This document shows, piece by piece, positions 1 to 7,706 of a stretch of DNA of 37,086 nt; the first letter of the stretch is position 1; every line of letters starts with the position of its first letter. The notes under the pieces were generated by a model. That model had not been told where the DNA came from. It made no database searches and saw only the letters and a program-made list of their open reading frames with translations. Source of the DNA: Flavobacteriales bacterium UBA6772 (GTDB lineage: Bacteria; Bacteroidota; Bacteroidia; Flavobacteriales; UBA7430); contig CAJJAI010000062.1 in the NCBI GenBank assembly GCA_905182215.1, positions 1-37,086 on the forward strand, read 5' to 3'. Both the position numbers and the translations under genes were made by a program.

Positions 1-367
1 CTTTCATAATCCCGATTTCTCCATAGGAGCGGTCGATTACTTTATAGCCTTCAATTTCGTGGTAGTAAAATTTATTTCCTTCCATAGGAGGTAGGAAAGA
101 GAGTGGGAGGTAGAGGCCTGATTTACAGAGTCTATCTGCATCAATTTCGGTGTCTACACCTTCGAAGTGAATGTGTAGGAATCCTTTTTGAGTGAGTTTA
201 CAAGAACTCAAAAAAAAAGGAATCAGTCTTCCTTTTCTATCAAGAAAGACTGATTCCAAATTTTTGTATCTCGAAGGATCATCCACATCTAACTTTACAA
301 GTAGGTCTCCTTTAAATCCGTGTTTACGGCTAACGTGACCAATAAAGTAGCAATCCTTCAATTTCAT
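1..367 (-). CDS. rimM: Ribosome maturation factor RimM (partial, C-terminus outside window)
   Basis: RimM binds S19 in the 30S head and assists late small-subunit maturation. I translated this frame by hand because the track omits it: 122 codons run off the left edge. It begins [20 protein letters not shown], the usual RimM start, and later has LYLPLSFLPPMEGNKFYYHE, which matches the linker into the PRC-barrel domain. The ATG overlaps the rpsP stop by one base (TAATG), so translation is probably coupled. A nine-T run (plus-strand A9 at about 210-218) lies in the coding sequence. RimM-like sequence continues in frame on both sides, so the run is intact here, but one lost or gained base would break the gene. 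Confidence 0.93.
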   Translation of the reverse strand, partial: MKLKDCYFIGHVSRKHGFKGDLLVKLDVDDPSRYKNLESVFLDRKGRLIPFFLSSCKLTQKGFLHIHFEGVDTEIDADRLCKSGLYLPLSFLPPMEGNKFYYHEIEGYKVIDRSYGEIGIMK

Positions 368-900
368 TACTCTGCCGCTTCTTCTGTTGCAGCTTCCTCT
401 GCAGGAGCTTCTTCAGTTGCTTCAACAACGTCCTCTACTTCAGGAGTATTTTTAGCAATAATTGCTGCTTCTCGATTTGCTCTAACTACTTTTTCAGCAG
501 CTAGTGCTTTAGCAGCAGCTTCAGCTTTAGTTTTAGCAATTGCACTAGATGCATCACCAATAACTTTTACTTTTCCTTCTAACCAAGCTTCGTACTTTGC
601 CAATGCTTGCTCTTCAGTATGAGCACCTTTTTTAACACCGTCTAAAAGGTGTTTTTTCATCATTACACCTGTGTAAGATAAAATTGCTCTAGTTGTATCC
701 GTTGGGATAGCACCAACTTGAACCCAGTAAAGAGCTCTGTCGTGGTTAAGATCAATTGTTGCAGGTGTAGTATTAGGGTTATAAAGACCTAATTTTTCGA
801 TGTGACGACCGTCACGCTTAGAACGTGAATCTGCAGCTACGATATGATAAACTGGTTTACCTTTTTTACCGAAACGTTGCAATCTAATTTTAGTAGCCAT
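367..900 (-). CDS. rpsP: 30S ribosomal protein S16
   Basis: Structural protein of the 30S subunit. Residues 1-85 carry the S16 fold, starting [20 protein letters not shown] and including [19 protein letters not shown]. The protein is 177 residues against about 80-90 in Proteobacteria. The extra C-terminal part is rich in Ala, Lys and Glu and ends in repeated EEA/AEE tracts, as is usual in Bacteroidota S16. It is the first gene of an rpsP-rimM operon. A good promoter and a structured leader lie just upstream (see 965-996 and 907-964). Confidence 0.97.
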   Translation of the reverse strand: MATKIRLQRFGKKGKPVYHIVAADSRSKRDGRHIEKLGLYNPNTTPATIDLNHDRALYWVQVGAIPTDTTRAILSYTGVMMKKHLLDGVKKGAHTEEQALAKYEAWLEGKVKVIGDASSAIAKTKAEAAAKALAAEKVVRANREAAIIAKNTPEVEDVVEATEEAPAEEAATEEAAE

Positions 901-906
901 TTGTTA

Positions 907-964
907 ATTGTTTTAAGGGTCCGAAACCCGGTTAATTAATAATTCCCTTTCTCGAAGAGAGGCG
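907..964 (-). promoter_or_regulatory. Structured 5' leader of rpsP-rimM (candidate r-protein leader)
   Basis: Between the predicted start of transcription and the rpsP ATG, the minus-strand RNA can form a hairpin UCUC-UUC-GAGA and a second hairpin GGGU-UUCGG-ACCC (plus 917-929). The CCCUU at the end of hairpin 2 can instead pair with AAGGG just after hairpin 1 (plus 945-949 with 915-919), so two structures exclude each other. Autoregulatory r-protein leaders are known in this phylum, but I cannot assign this one to a named family. The pairing is seen in the sequence; the function is inferred. Confidence 0.35.
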
Positions 965-996
965 CAAATATACGCTTTTCGATTTCTAATTATCAA
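965..996 (-). promoter_or_regulatory. Promoter of rpsP-rimM (Bacteroidota sigma type)
   Basis: On the minus strand TTG (plus 994-996), a 21-base spacer and TATATTTG (plus 965-972) match the Bacteroidota primary-sigma consensus (TTG/TTTG near -33, TAnnTTTG near -7). Transcription would start near 959, giving a leader of about 58 nt. This is the best-formed promoter in the window. Confidence 0.6.
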
Positions 997-1027
997 GGTA
1001 TTAGGATTAATTTAAGGGTTTCGTGAT

Positions 1028-1122
1028 TTGTCAAAATAGTCACGCTTTAGTTCTGTTTTGCAGGCCAATAGAGTTGTTCTTACCAGTAAATAATTATGAG
1101 TTTTGAATTGTCAAAATAGTCA
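1028..1122. repeat. Exact 15-bp direct repeat, two copies 80 bp apart
   Basis: TTGTCAAAATAGTCA occurs at 1028-1042 and again at 1108-1122. Both copies lie upstream of the rpsP promoter, about 70 and 150 bp from its predicted start. Each copy is itself weakly dyad-like (TTG...CAA ends). They could be regulator binding sites or remnants of a small duplication. Confidence 0.55.
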
Positions 1123-1191
1123 ACCAGTCAAAAGGGTTATTTAAGATGGGGGATGATTTGAAAATGATAATTGAAAAAAGATATGAGTTTT

Positions 1192-1313
1192 GGTCTTCGT
1201 CAAGCTTAGACTGACAATAAAATAAACAAATTATCCTCCTGAGTCTGTCGAAGGACTTCAATATTTCACATTCTTAGTTTACAGTTGTCATCCAGAGTTT
1301 ATCTAAGAATACG
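1192..1313. repeat. Three degenerate REP-like sequence copies
   Basis: Plus-strand segments 1231-1258 (TCCTGAGTCTGTCGAAGGAC within) and 1286-1313 (TTGTCATCCAGAGTTTATCT), plus the reverse complement of 1192-1216 (TGTCAGTCTAAGCTTGACGA), all resemble one motif, roughly TGTCATCCTGAGNNTGTCGAAGGA. I recall this motif as a common intergenic repeat in Bacteroidota genomes. Copies 1 and 2 face each other, so they can also pair as an imperfect hairpin. Confidence 0.5.
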
Positions 1314-1366
1314 TTTTCGGTATTACGTTTCACGTTTACCTATGTATTGTTAGTTATTGTATATTC

Positions 1367-1515
1367 TTACTAGCGTATTTTCGTAATTTATCTAGTAATT
1401 AACATAGTTGTTAATGTGTAACTTGTTTAAATTCAGTTGATAGTTTATATATGAACACTATGTTTATATGTTTACAAACATATTTACACTTGTTTATAAG
1501 CTTATTAATAAGTGT
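1367..1515. repeat. Cluster of four AT-rich inverted repeats
   Basis: TTACTAG (1367-1373) pairs with CTAGTAA (1392-1398). ATTAACA-tagt-TGTTAAT lies at 1398-1415. ATATGTTT-ac-AAACATAT lies at 1466-1483. A near-perfect 30-bp dyad centred on ATAAGCTTAT lies at 1486-1515. All arms were read directly from the sequence. The block sits between the rpsP promoter region and the end of the acyl-CoA dehydrogenase transcript and belongs to no recognised feature. Confidence 0.5.
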
Positions 1516-1535
1516 TAGTATCGTTGTTTTTAATC

Positions 1536-1565
1536 AAAAAAAATACCCCGAACATTTCGAGGCAT
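1536..1565 (-). terminator. Rho-independent terminator of the acyl-CoA dehydrogenase gene
   Basis: On the minus strand ATGCCTCGAA-ATG-TTCGGGGTAT forms a stem of about 10 bp with two G-U pairs, followed by eight Ts. It lies 45 bp past the stop codon of the minus-strand dehydrogenase. Confidence 0.7.
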
Positions 1566-1610
1566 TTTATAGGATTTGACAGAGAATATCCATCAGAAGT
1601 ATTTTATATA

Positions 1611-2750
1611 TTATCTAAGAATAGATCTAGAAATTACAATTTTCTGAATTTCAGAAGTACCTTCATAAATCTGTGTAATCTTGGCATCACGCATTAAACG
1701 CTCTACGTGGTATTCTTTAACGAAACCATATCCACCGTGAATTTGAACAGCTTCGGTAGTAATATGCATTGCTCTTTCAGCAGAGAATAATTTTGCCATC
1801 GCTCCAGATTCAGTAAAGTCAATTCCTGAATCTTTTTGCCATGCAGCTCTTAAACAAAGTAAACGTGCAGCTTCAATTTCTGTTGCCATATCTGCTAATT
1901 TAAAAGCAATAGCTTGGTGTTCGCAAATTGGTTTACCAAAGGACTTACGTTCTTTAGAATACTGTAAAGCTAGCTCTAATGCACCAGAAGCAATACCTAA
2001 TGCTTGAGAAGCAATCCCGATTCTACCACCAGAAAGCGTTTGCATAGCGAATTTAAATCCGAAACCATCTTCACCAATACGGTTCTCTTTAGGCACTTTA
2101 ACGTCCGTAAACATTAAAGAGTGCGTATCCGAACCACGAATACCCATTTTATTTTCTTTTTTACCTACTACAAAACCTTCAGCACCCTTTTCTATAATAA
2201 GTGCATTTATTCCTCTGTGACCTTTTTCAAGGTCAGTCTGAGTAATAACTATATATACAGAAGCATTGTTTCCGTTAGTAATCCAGTTTTTTGTACCGTT
2301 TACTAAATAGTGATCCCCTTTATCTATGGCAGTTGTACTTTGTGATGTTGCATCAGAACCAGCTTCAGGCTCAGATAAACAAAAAGCACCAATTATTTCT
2401 CCAGTAGCAAGTTTAGTTAGGTATTTCTGCTTTTGCGCTTCATTACCAAACTTCTCGATACCCCAACAAACAAGTGAGTTGTTTACAGACATCACCACAG
2501 AGGCAGAAGCATCTACTTTAGAAATCTCTTCCATTGCTAAAACATACGAGATGGTATCCATTCCTCCTCCGCCATACTCTGGTGAAACCATCATTCCTAA
2601 GAATCCTAGTTCCCCCATTTTTTTAATTTGCTCGTGTGGGAAAGTCTGAGTTTCATCTCTGTCTATTACGCCCGGTAAAAGTTCTGCTTGAGCAAAATCT
2701 CTCGCCGCGTCGCGTATCATCTTATGTTCTTCGCTTAATTCGAAATTCAT
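1611..2750 (-). CDS. Acyl-CoA dehydrogenase (short/medium-chain type)
   Basis: FAD enzyme that introduces the alpha-beta double bond in acyl-CoA thioesters, in fatty-acid or branched-chain amino acid breakdown. At 379 residues it has the usual length and the three-domain layout: helical N-domain, middle beta-domain with AFCLSEPEAGSD, and C-terminal helical domain. KMGIRGSDTHSL and the C-terminal QIYEGTSEIQ are family signatures. E363 in YEGTSE is the expected catalytic base of the butyryl-/short-chain group. It stands alone, divergent from anmK, with its own terminator. Chain-length or branched substrate preference cannot be read from sequence alone; nearby mutAB and leucine dehydrogenase make a branched-chain role possible. 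Confidence 0.93.
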   Translation of the reverse strand: MNFELSEEHKMIRDAARDFAQAELLPGVIDRDETQTFPHEQIKKMGELGFLGMMVSPEYGGGGMDTISYVLAMEEISKVDASASVVMSVNNSLVCWGIEKFGNEAQKQKYLTKLATGEIIGAFCLSEPEAGSDATSQSTTAIDKGDHYLVNGTKNWITNGNNASVYIVITQTDLEKGHRGINALIIEKGAEGFVVGKKENKMGIRGSDTHSLMFTDVKVPKENRIGEDGFGFKFAMQTLSGGRIGIASQALGIASGALELALQYSKERKSFGKPICEHQAIAFKLADMATEIEAARLLCLRAAWQKDSGIDFTESGAMAKLFSAERAMHITTEAVQIHGGYGFVKEYHVERLMRDAKITQIYEGTSEIQKIVISRSILR

Positions 2751-2786
2751 CCTATGTAGTTTAAATAGTTTTTTCTAAAATCGCTA

Positions 2787-2794
2787 CAAAAATA
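2787..2794 (-). promoter_or_regulatory. -7 box of the acyl-CoA dehydrogenase gene
   Basis: TATTTTTG on the minus strand matches TAnnTTTG, 36 nt before the ATG, inside the 85-bp divergent spacer shared with anmK. I see no good -33 element at the usual distance. Confidence 0.35.
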
Positions 2795-2835
2795 CATTTT
2801 TTTGAGCAATTTAGCTTCTTTAAAATTCCTTTAGC

Positions 2836-3897
2836 ATGAAAGAATGTTTTGTGATTGGATTGATGTCGGGAACCTCACTAGATGGTTTAGACATAGCTTA
2901 TTGTAGTTTTAGTTTTGAAAAATCCTGGAGCTATAAAATCCTTACTTTTAAAACTATTAATTATACTCCTTGCTTTAAAGAACGGCTTCGAAATGCGCCT
3001 ATTCTTGAATCGTCTTTACTCACTAATTTATCGGAGGACTTTGGTCTGTTGATGGCAGAAAATGTACAGGCCTTTGTGGAGGAAAATTTGATCTCTCAAA
3101 TTGATTTAATCGCTTCTCATGGTCATACGGTTTTTCATGAACCAGAAAATGGGATTACATTACAGATAGGGAATCCAAAGCCAATTTATGATTTGTTGAA
3201 AATCCCTGTTGCTTATGATTTCAGAACTCAAGATGTACTTTTAGGTGGACAAGGAGCTCCCTTAGTTCCTTTTGTAGATCAACTTTTGTTTAGCGAATAT
3301 GATGTTTGCTTAAACTTAGGTGGGTTTTCTAATATCTCTTTTGATGATCATGGAATAAGAGTAGCCTTTGATATATGTCCAGTAAATATAGTTTTGAATT
3401 TATGGGCGAATAAATTAGGTTTCGATTTTGATGACAAAGGAATGCTAGCTTCAAGTGGCGAAATTCACTTTCCTTTGTTAGATCACTTAAACAAATTGGA
3501 TTATTATTTAAAACCATTACCTAAATCTTTGGGTTGGGAATGGGTGCAGAATTCTATAATTCCACTCATAGAAAAAGAAAATTTATCTACCGTAAATGTA
3601 TTACGGACTTATACCGAACATGTAGCTTTGCAAATGGTTTCTGTGTTTACTAAGTATAAACTTAAAACAGTATTCGTTTCTGGTGGGGGCGTATTCAATT
3701 CATTTTTACTAAATAGAATGAACCAAATGTCTACTATTTCTTTTAAAACCGATCCGAAATTGGTAGAGAGTAAAGAAGCAATGGCTTTTGCTTTTTTAGG
3801 TTTAATGAAAATGAATAAACAAATAAATGTACTGTCTTCTGTAACAGGTTCTGTTAAAGATCATTGTTCTGGTAAGATATATCCTGAAGATTTGTAA
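2836..3897 (+). CDS. anmK: Anhydro-N-acetylmuramic acid kinase
   Basis: Cytoplasmic kinase of the ASKHA fold that hydrolyses and phosphorylates 1,6-anhydro-MurNAc to MurNAc-6-phosphate during cell-wall recycling. The N-terminus GLMSGTSLDGLDIAYCSF is the diagnostic phosphate-binding loop. ASHGHTVFHEP, GGQGAPLVPFVD, NLGGFSNIS, DICPVN and VSGGGVFNSFL follow in family order. Its 353 residues match the Bacteroidota form. It is divergent from the acyl-CoA dehydrogenase and lies 21 bp before the lipoprotein gene. No partner gene for MurNAc-6-P (murQ) or other recycling gene is present here. Confidence 0.95.
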   Translation: MKECFVIGLMSGTSLDGLDIAYCSFSFEKSWSYKILTFKTINYTPCFKERLRNAPILESSLLTNLSEDFGLLMAENVQAFVEENLISQIDLIASHGHTVFHEPENGITLQIGNPKPIYDLLKIPVAYDFRTQDVLLGGQGAPLVPFVDQLLFSEYDVCLNLGGFSNISFDDHGIRVAFDICPVNIVLNLWANKLGFDFDDKGMLASSGEIHFPLLDHLNKLDYYLKPLPKSLGWEWVQNSIIPLIEKENLSTVNVLRTYTEHVALQMVSVFTKYKLKTVFVSGGGVFNSFLLNRMNQMSTISFKTDPKLVESKEAMAFAFLGLMKMNKQINVLSSVTGSVKDHCSGKIYPEDL

Positions 3898-3918
3898 ATT
3901 GCATAAAAATTACACAAA

Positions 3919-4452
3919 ATGAACTTAAAGAAATTTATCTGGCTATTAGCTTTTCCTATAGCCTTTACAAGTTGCGAAGAAGACCCTATAGAGGATCCTG
4001 TAATCACCGGTTGTATGGACGAATTAGCTCTTAACTACAATGCAGATGCAGTAGAAGCTGACGGTTGTACTTATGATGCGGCAACTGTTTTACAAGAAAG
4101 TAGCTGGTTAATTCAATCTGTTACAGGAGACTTGGGAGATTCAGAAATAGATCTACTTCTTTTAACCGATTTGATTCCTCCTTGTACACACGACAATCTT
4201 TTTATTTTTCAAGAAGACAATTTTGTTTCAATGGAAGATAATATCGATTTGTGTGAAGAGGGAGAAGAGTCTATTTTGGACCTTAGTGGAACTTGGATCG
4301 TTGATGGTTCTGTTTTAACAATAGAAAATGGTACAGAAGTTTATGTGCTAACGATCTCTAACTTAACTGCCAATTCTATGGATCTACTCTTTGATTATCC
4401 CTTTAACGAGAGTATTGATATTCCAGCTACTATTGTGTTAGTTGCTAATTAG
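3919..4452 (+). CDS. Putative lipoprotein with one GC-NYN-GC repeat and a lipocalin-like region
   Basis: The N-terminus MNLKKFIWLLAFPIAFTSC is a lipoprotein signal with the acylated Cys at about residue 19. Directly after comes one copy of a short Cys-flanked acidic repeat (GCMDELALNYNADAVEADGC) of the kind that occurs three times in the M43 protease opposite. The rest (about 55-177) is acidic and resembles the lipocalin-like beta-barrels of Bacteroidota lipoproteins (SSWLIQSVTGD at the start, LSGTWIVDGSVLTI later). Probably anchored in the outer membrane. Function unknown. It follows anmK closely and could share its transcript. Confidence 0.75.
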   Translation: MNLKKFIWLLAFPIAFTSCEEDPIEDPVITGCMDELALNYNADAVEADGCTYDAATVLQESSWLIQSVTGDLGDSEIDLLLLTDLIPPCTHDNLFIFQEDNFVSMEDNIDLCEEGEESILDLSGTWIVDGSVLTIENGTEVYVLTISNLTANSMDLLFDYPFNESIDIPATIVLVAN

Positions 4453-4464
4453 AAATACTCTTAA

Positions 4465-4498
4465 CAAAAAAGCCCTTCCAATTCGGAAGGGCTTTTTT
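4465..4498. terminator. Bidirectional rho-independent terminator
   Basis: A perfect stem AGCCCTTCC-aattc-GGAAGGGCT is flanked by A6 and T6, so it works for both converging transcripts: the plus-strand anmK-lipoprotein pair and the minus-strand M43 protease. Confidence 0.9.
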
Positions 4499-4540
4499 GT
4501 TGGTTTAATAAATAATGATTTACCTAATAGCGTGCTGCTT

Positions 4541-6946
4541 TTAGTACCCTTCCAAATTGGAGTTAAACTCTAGAGTCTGAGTACTAAACATTTTTATCTG
4601 ATAACCTTCTCCAGGTTTAAGATCTCCGATCCCATTAAAACCCCAAGAGAAGAAACAAGCTTGACCCAGTGAATTCTTCACTATTGCTACCTCATCAGTA
4701 TTTAATGAATTGAAGACTAAATTACAATTAGCTTGTTCTGTTCGTAAATAACCGAAGACACTCCATCCGGTAGGAAGTATAATTTGAGCTTCTTCGGGTG
4801 GTGGATAGGTACCTACAAATTCTAAAGATGAAGCTAGACTCGTTTTTATTTGATAACCTGCACCGTATACTAAGTCTCCAATACCATTAAAATTCCAGGT
4901 AGGTAAATAAGCTAATCCTTGAAAGTCTTTTACGATTACAATATCTTCATAAATAGGACTTAGTGCATCTGCAACATCCATATTGTCTAATACCAAATAG
5001 GTAGAGAAAATACTCCATCCAGAAACTAAATCTATTTGCTGACTTGTAACCGGCGGAATTGCGGAGCCATCTGTAATAGCAGAAATACCATTGGTGCTAT
5101 AGTTTTCTTGGTTAGGCATAGACATTAAATAATGTACAATACAATTGTAGTAAATATCTTCTGATTGATCCCATACTATAAATTTGAAAATATCGCCTTC
5201 TTGTAAGCCATCAATTGCTTCTGTTGTAGCATCATCGCCTTGTGCGGCAATAGAATTCGTAGATCCTTGCCAAACTGCATATCCGGCACAATGTTCAATT
5301 CCGTTTTCATCGTCGTAAAAAACACCAATTATATCAGAGTTCGAAATAGGAGCACCTATTAGTGAGAAGTCCATGTCTTCTTGTAATACGATGGTATGAT
5401 TGGCTCCTGTTAATTCATAATTAAATACTTCGGGAACTGTTACATATTCACAGGTATTGTTGTCTGTATTTGCTTGTGTATCGAAGTTTATTGCTAACGC
5501 ATCGGTACATCCATACAAAATACAAGTACCGTCATCTTGGTTCGCATCTGGATTATAATTATCCGCATTATAATCAGTACAACCAGGGATCAAACAAGAA
5601 CCATCGTCTTCGTTAGCAAGTGGATTGTAATTAGTGGCTTCTGAATTTGTACAACCAGGAATTGAACCACAGTCGGAAACTATAAAGCTCTCGGTTGCAC
5701 CATTTCCTGTAGGATTGGTATTGTTTGCAATAATTACATTATCACAGTTTCGTACATTATAATAGCCGCCATTCCATCCATCACCATACGAGTCTATAGA
5801 TTGAAAAGTATATGAACCTTGTGCTAAACAAACCGAGGTATAATAATTAGAGTTATTACTGTAAGTACCACCACCAGCAATTCCTTCATCATATTGGTCT
5901 AGAATAACCCAAGAAACTTCGTTTGCATAACTTCCAGTCTGAATTTGTACTGTAATCAATTCCTCTTCACAAGAGGCATCTTCTACCAATCCTGTAGCTA
6001 TAAGGTTTTCGTACTGCCATAAATTCACTCTCCCTCCTTCAGAAGAATGTAAGGCTGCATGTGCCCTTGCTCTCTGTCCGGTAGTAAACATGTTTGTACA
6101 TTCGGTATAGTCCATGAAATTCTGAACATTGTCTAAAGAACCACAAGTAGTTTGGTTGGTATTACAACCATATAGTGTTCCTGTTGTATTTGGAGTATCG
6201 CTAACGCCATCGTCTTCGTTACAATTAGATTCTAATTCAGCATCGTTAGAGTTCCCCCAAGTATGCGCTAAATTTAAATAATGACCTATTTCGTGTGTTA
6301 AGGTAGTGGCCGCAAAATTTGAAGAACTCGATGTTCCCCAAGTACCAAATTGACTGTGTCTACATACAATCCCTTCGTTTCCACCAGGAGCGGTTCCTGG
6401 ATAATAGGCATAAGCACCCGCACCACTTTCAATATTATCGACTACCCAGATGTTTAAATACATGTTCGAATCCCAATTAACCAATGCTTTTACATTCTCT
6501 CCTGCGCTGTCGGTTAAGTCTGATTGTGTTCTGGTAATTCCTGTAGTTGTATTTCCATCAGGATCTAAGTTTGCCAGTTCGAAATTGATGTTTGCATTTG
6601 CTTTTATTGAACTAAAAGCCGAGATAACAGAGCTGAAATCAGAGTTATCTGCATTGAAGTCTTCGTTTATTGCTGTTATTGCACTCGAAACTTGACTAGA
6701 AGATATGTTTGAATAACTGTCGTTATAGATTACATGAATAACTACAGGGATTGTCTTTTGTGCAAAGCTAGATTTCGAATTGATGATTTGTTGAATCTCA
6801 ATTTCGTAAGCTTCTCGCATTTCTAATAAAGAAGGTTCTTCGCTGAATCGGTTATTCATTATATCCGTAAAGCCACAAGGATGTGTTTGTGCTAAGACTT
6901 GAAAGAAAGAGAAAATGAAAAATGGGAGAATGAGAAGTTTGCGCAT
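4541..6946 (-). CDS. Secreted M43-family (cytophagalysin/pappalysin-like) metalloprotease
   Basis: The track ORF starts at 6991, but the ATG at 6946 opens a proper signal peptide (MRKLLILPFFIFSFFQVLAQ), so I chose it (801 residues). The zinc site HEIGHYLNLAH (H218, E219, H222, H228) has the HExxHxxxxxH form, and QNFMDY downstream is the Met-turn. Next comes a beta-rich part with SYGDGWNGG, then three tandem GCT..NYNP..DDG(S/T)C-type repeats (about 427-502). A further beta domain and two copies of an ~80-residue module (GWS.F..Y ... WNFNGIGDL ... GYQIK, from about 640 and 725) end the protein. I see no typical type IX sorting domain, though the C-terminal modules may serve as one. Confidence 0.88.
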   Translation of the reverse strand: MRKLLILPFFIFSFFQVLAQTHPCGFTDIMNNRFSEEPSLLEMREAYEIEIQQIINSKSSFAQKTIPVVIHVIYNDSYSNISSSQVSSAITAINEDFNADNSDFSSVISAFSSIKANANINFELANLDPDGNTTTGITRTQSDLTDSAGENVKALVNWDSNMYLNIWVVDNIESGAGAYAYYPGTAPGGNEGIVCRHSQFGTWGTSSSSNFAATTLTHEIGHYLNLAHTWGNSNDAELESNCNEDDGVSDTPNTTGTLYGCNTNQTTCGSLDNVQNFMDYTECTNMFTTGQRARAHAALHSSEGGRVNLWQYENLIATGLVEDASCEEELITVQIQTGSYANEVSWVILDQYDEGIAGGGTYSNNSNYYTSVCLAQGSYTFQSIDSYGDGWNGGYYNVRNCDNVIIANNTNPTGNGATESFIVSDCGSIPGCTNSEATNYNPLANEDDGSCLIPGCTDYNADNYNPDANQDDGTCILYGCTDALAINFDTQANTDNNTCEYVTVPEVFNYELTGANHTIVLQEDMDFSLIGAPISNSDIIGVFYDDENGIEHCAGYAVWQGSTNSIAAQGDDATTEAIDGLQEGDIFKFIVWDQSEDIYYNCIVHYLMSMPNQENYSTNGISAITDGSAIPPVTSQQIDLVSGWSIFSTYLVLDNMDVADALSPIYEDIVIVKDFQGLAYLPTWNFNGIGDLVYGAGYQIKTSLASSLEFVGTYPPPEEAQIILPTGWSVFGYLRTEQANCNLVFNSLNTDEVAIVKNSLGQACFFSWGFNGIGDLKPGEGYQIKMFSTQTLEFNSNLEGY

Positions 6947-7085
6947 AATAGCTGGTTTATTTTGTATAAAGATACTAAAACGGGAGACCAATTTGTAATT
7001 ATATGATGACCAATAATCGTTGGGTGGATTTAATTTCAGCTGCCAGTATAAAAAACTTAATTATTCATTAACGATCCACTGTCAA

Positions 7086-7703
7086 TTATTTCACCTTCCA
7101 ATTTAGACCAAGTGCAAAAAGTTTAGGTCTGAAATCGTAGCTAATATGTAGCATTAGCCTTTTGTTTTCTAAGGAGATATTTGTACCGATATTCAAATTC
7201 AATCCATTTTTATTAAAATCGTTTACGTAATATTTACCTAGTGGTTTTGCATATGAAATGGTTCCGTCTTCACTTTCCTCAATACCTCCAACATCGTTGT
7301 AAAATTGGTATCTAAAATCTTGAATATATCCGAGTGCTACACAAAAATCGATGTCAATAAAATCCCATTGCATAATGCCAAATTGTTGGGGATTAAAAAC
7401 GGTTCCTATATTTATCATTTTTATTAGATTTCCCCCACCTTCTTCAATACGATCTCTTAAAGTGTCTCTAGGTACTGGACCTGCTAAATAATTGTAGTCA
7501 CTATCGAAGGAGAGCTTATTCCATTTTAAATGAGTGTAAAAACCAAACTTTTGTCCTTTTTCAATAGTGTAAACACCAAATCCAATTGGTATATCTTTAA
7601 AACTTGTTACAATACCCATTGCCGAGTAACTATCGTTACGGGTACTTTGCGCTTGCGCAATTGTAATCGAAATTAAAGCGAAAAGGAACAGTAGTTTTTT
7701 CAT
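7086..7703 (-). CDS. Small outer-membrane beta-barrel-like protein, function unknown
   Basis: 205 residues with a clear signal peptide (MKKLLFLFALISITIAQAQ). The remainder alternates polar and aromatic or hydrophobic residues (FGFYTHLKWNKLSF, MLHISYDFRPKLFALGLNW) and ends in a hydrophobic beta-strand, as in small outer-membrane barrels. The ATG lies 3 bp after the mutB stop, so it is probably the last gene of the divIC-mutA-mutB transcript. I do not recognise a named family. Confidence 0.65.
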   Translation of the reverse strand: MKKLLFLFALISITIAQAQSTRNDSYSAMGIVTSFKDIPIGFGVYTIEKGQKFGFYTHLKWNKLSFDSDYNYLAGPVPRDTLRDRIEEGGGNLIKMINIGTVFNPQQFGIMQWDFIDIDFCVALGYIQDFRYQFYNDVGGIEESEDGTISYAKPLGKYYVNDFNKNGLNLNIGTNISLENKRLMLHISYDFRPKLFALGLNWKVK

Positions 7704-7706
7704 AAT

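Larger units (their letters stand above)
901..1610. other. Gene-free 710-bp intergenic region with repeats and dyads
   Basis: I see no convincing coding region here; the 1512-1697 plus ORF overlaps the acyl-CoA dehydrogenase gene and its terminator and looks spurious. From left to right it holds the rpsP leader and promoter (907-996), an exact 15-bp direct repeat (1028-1042 and 1108-1122), three degenerate copies of a REP-like sequence (1192-1313), an AT-rich block with four inverted repeats (1367-1515), and the terminator of the acyl-CoA dehydrogenase gene (1536-1565). Confidence 0.7.

Noticed and set aside
204-222. Apparent frameshift or early stop in rimM at a poly-T run
   Set aside because: A recount gives nine bases in the run. 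The frame then stays open and keeps RimM-like sequence to the window edge, so the gene is intact.
320-622. Plus-strand 100-aa Ala/Ser-rich ORF
   Set aside because: Antisense shadow of the Ala/Glu-rich tail of rpsP.
1327-1335. parS-like half site GTTTCACGT
   Set aside because: Only nine contiguous bases match the 16-bp palindrome; the second half does not, and no par genes are nearby.
1512-1697. Plus-strand 61-aa ORF in the intergenic region
   Set aside because: It crosses the acyl-CoA dehydrogenase terminator and overlaps that gene's end; composition is typical of AT-rich noise.
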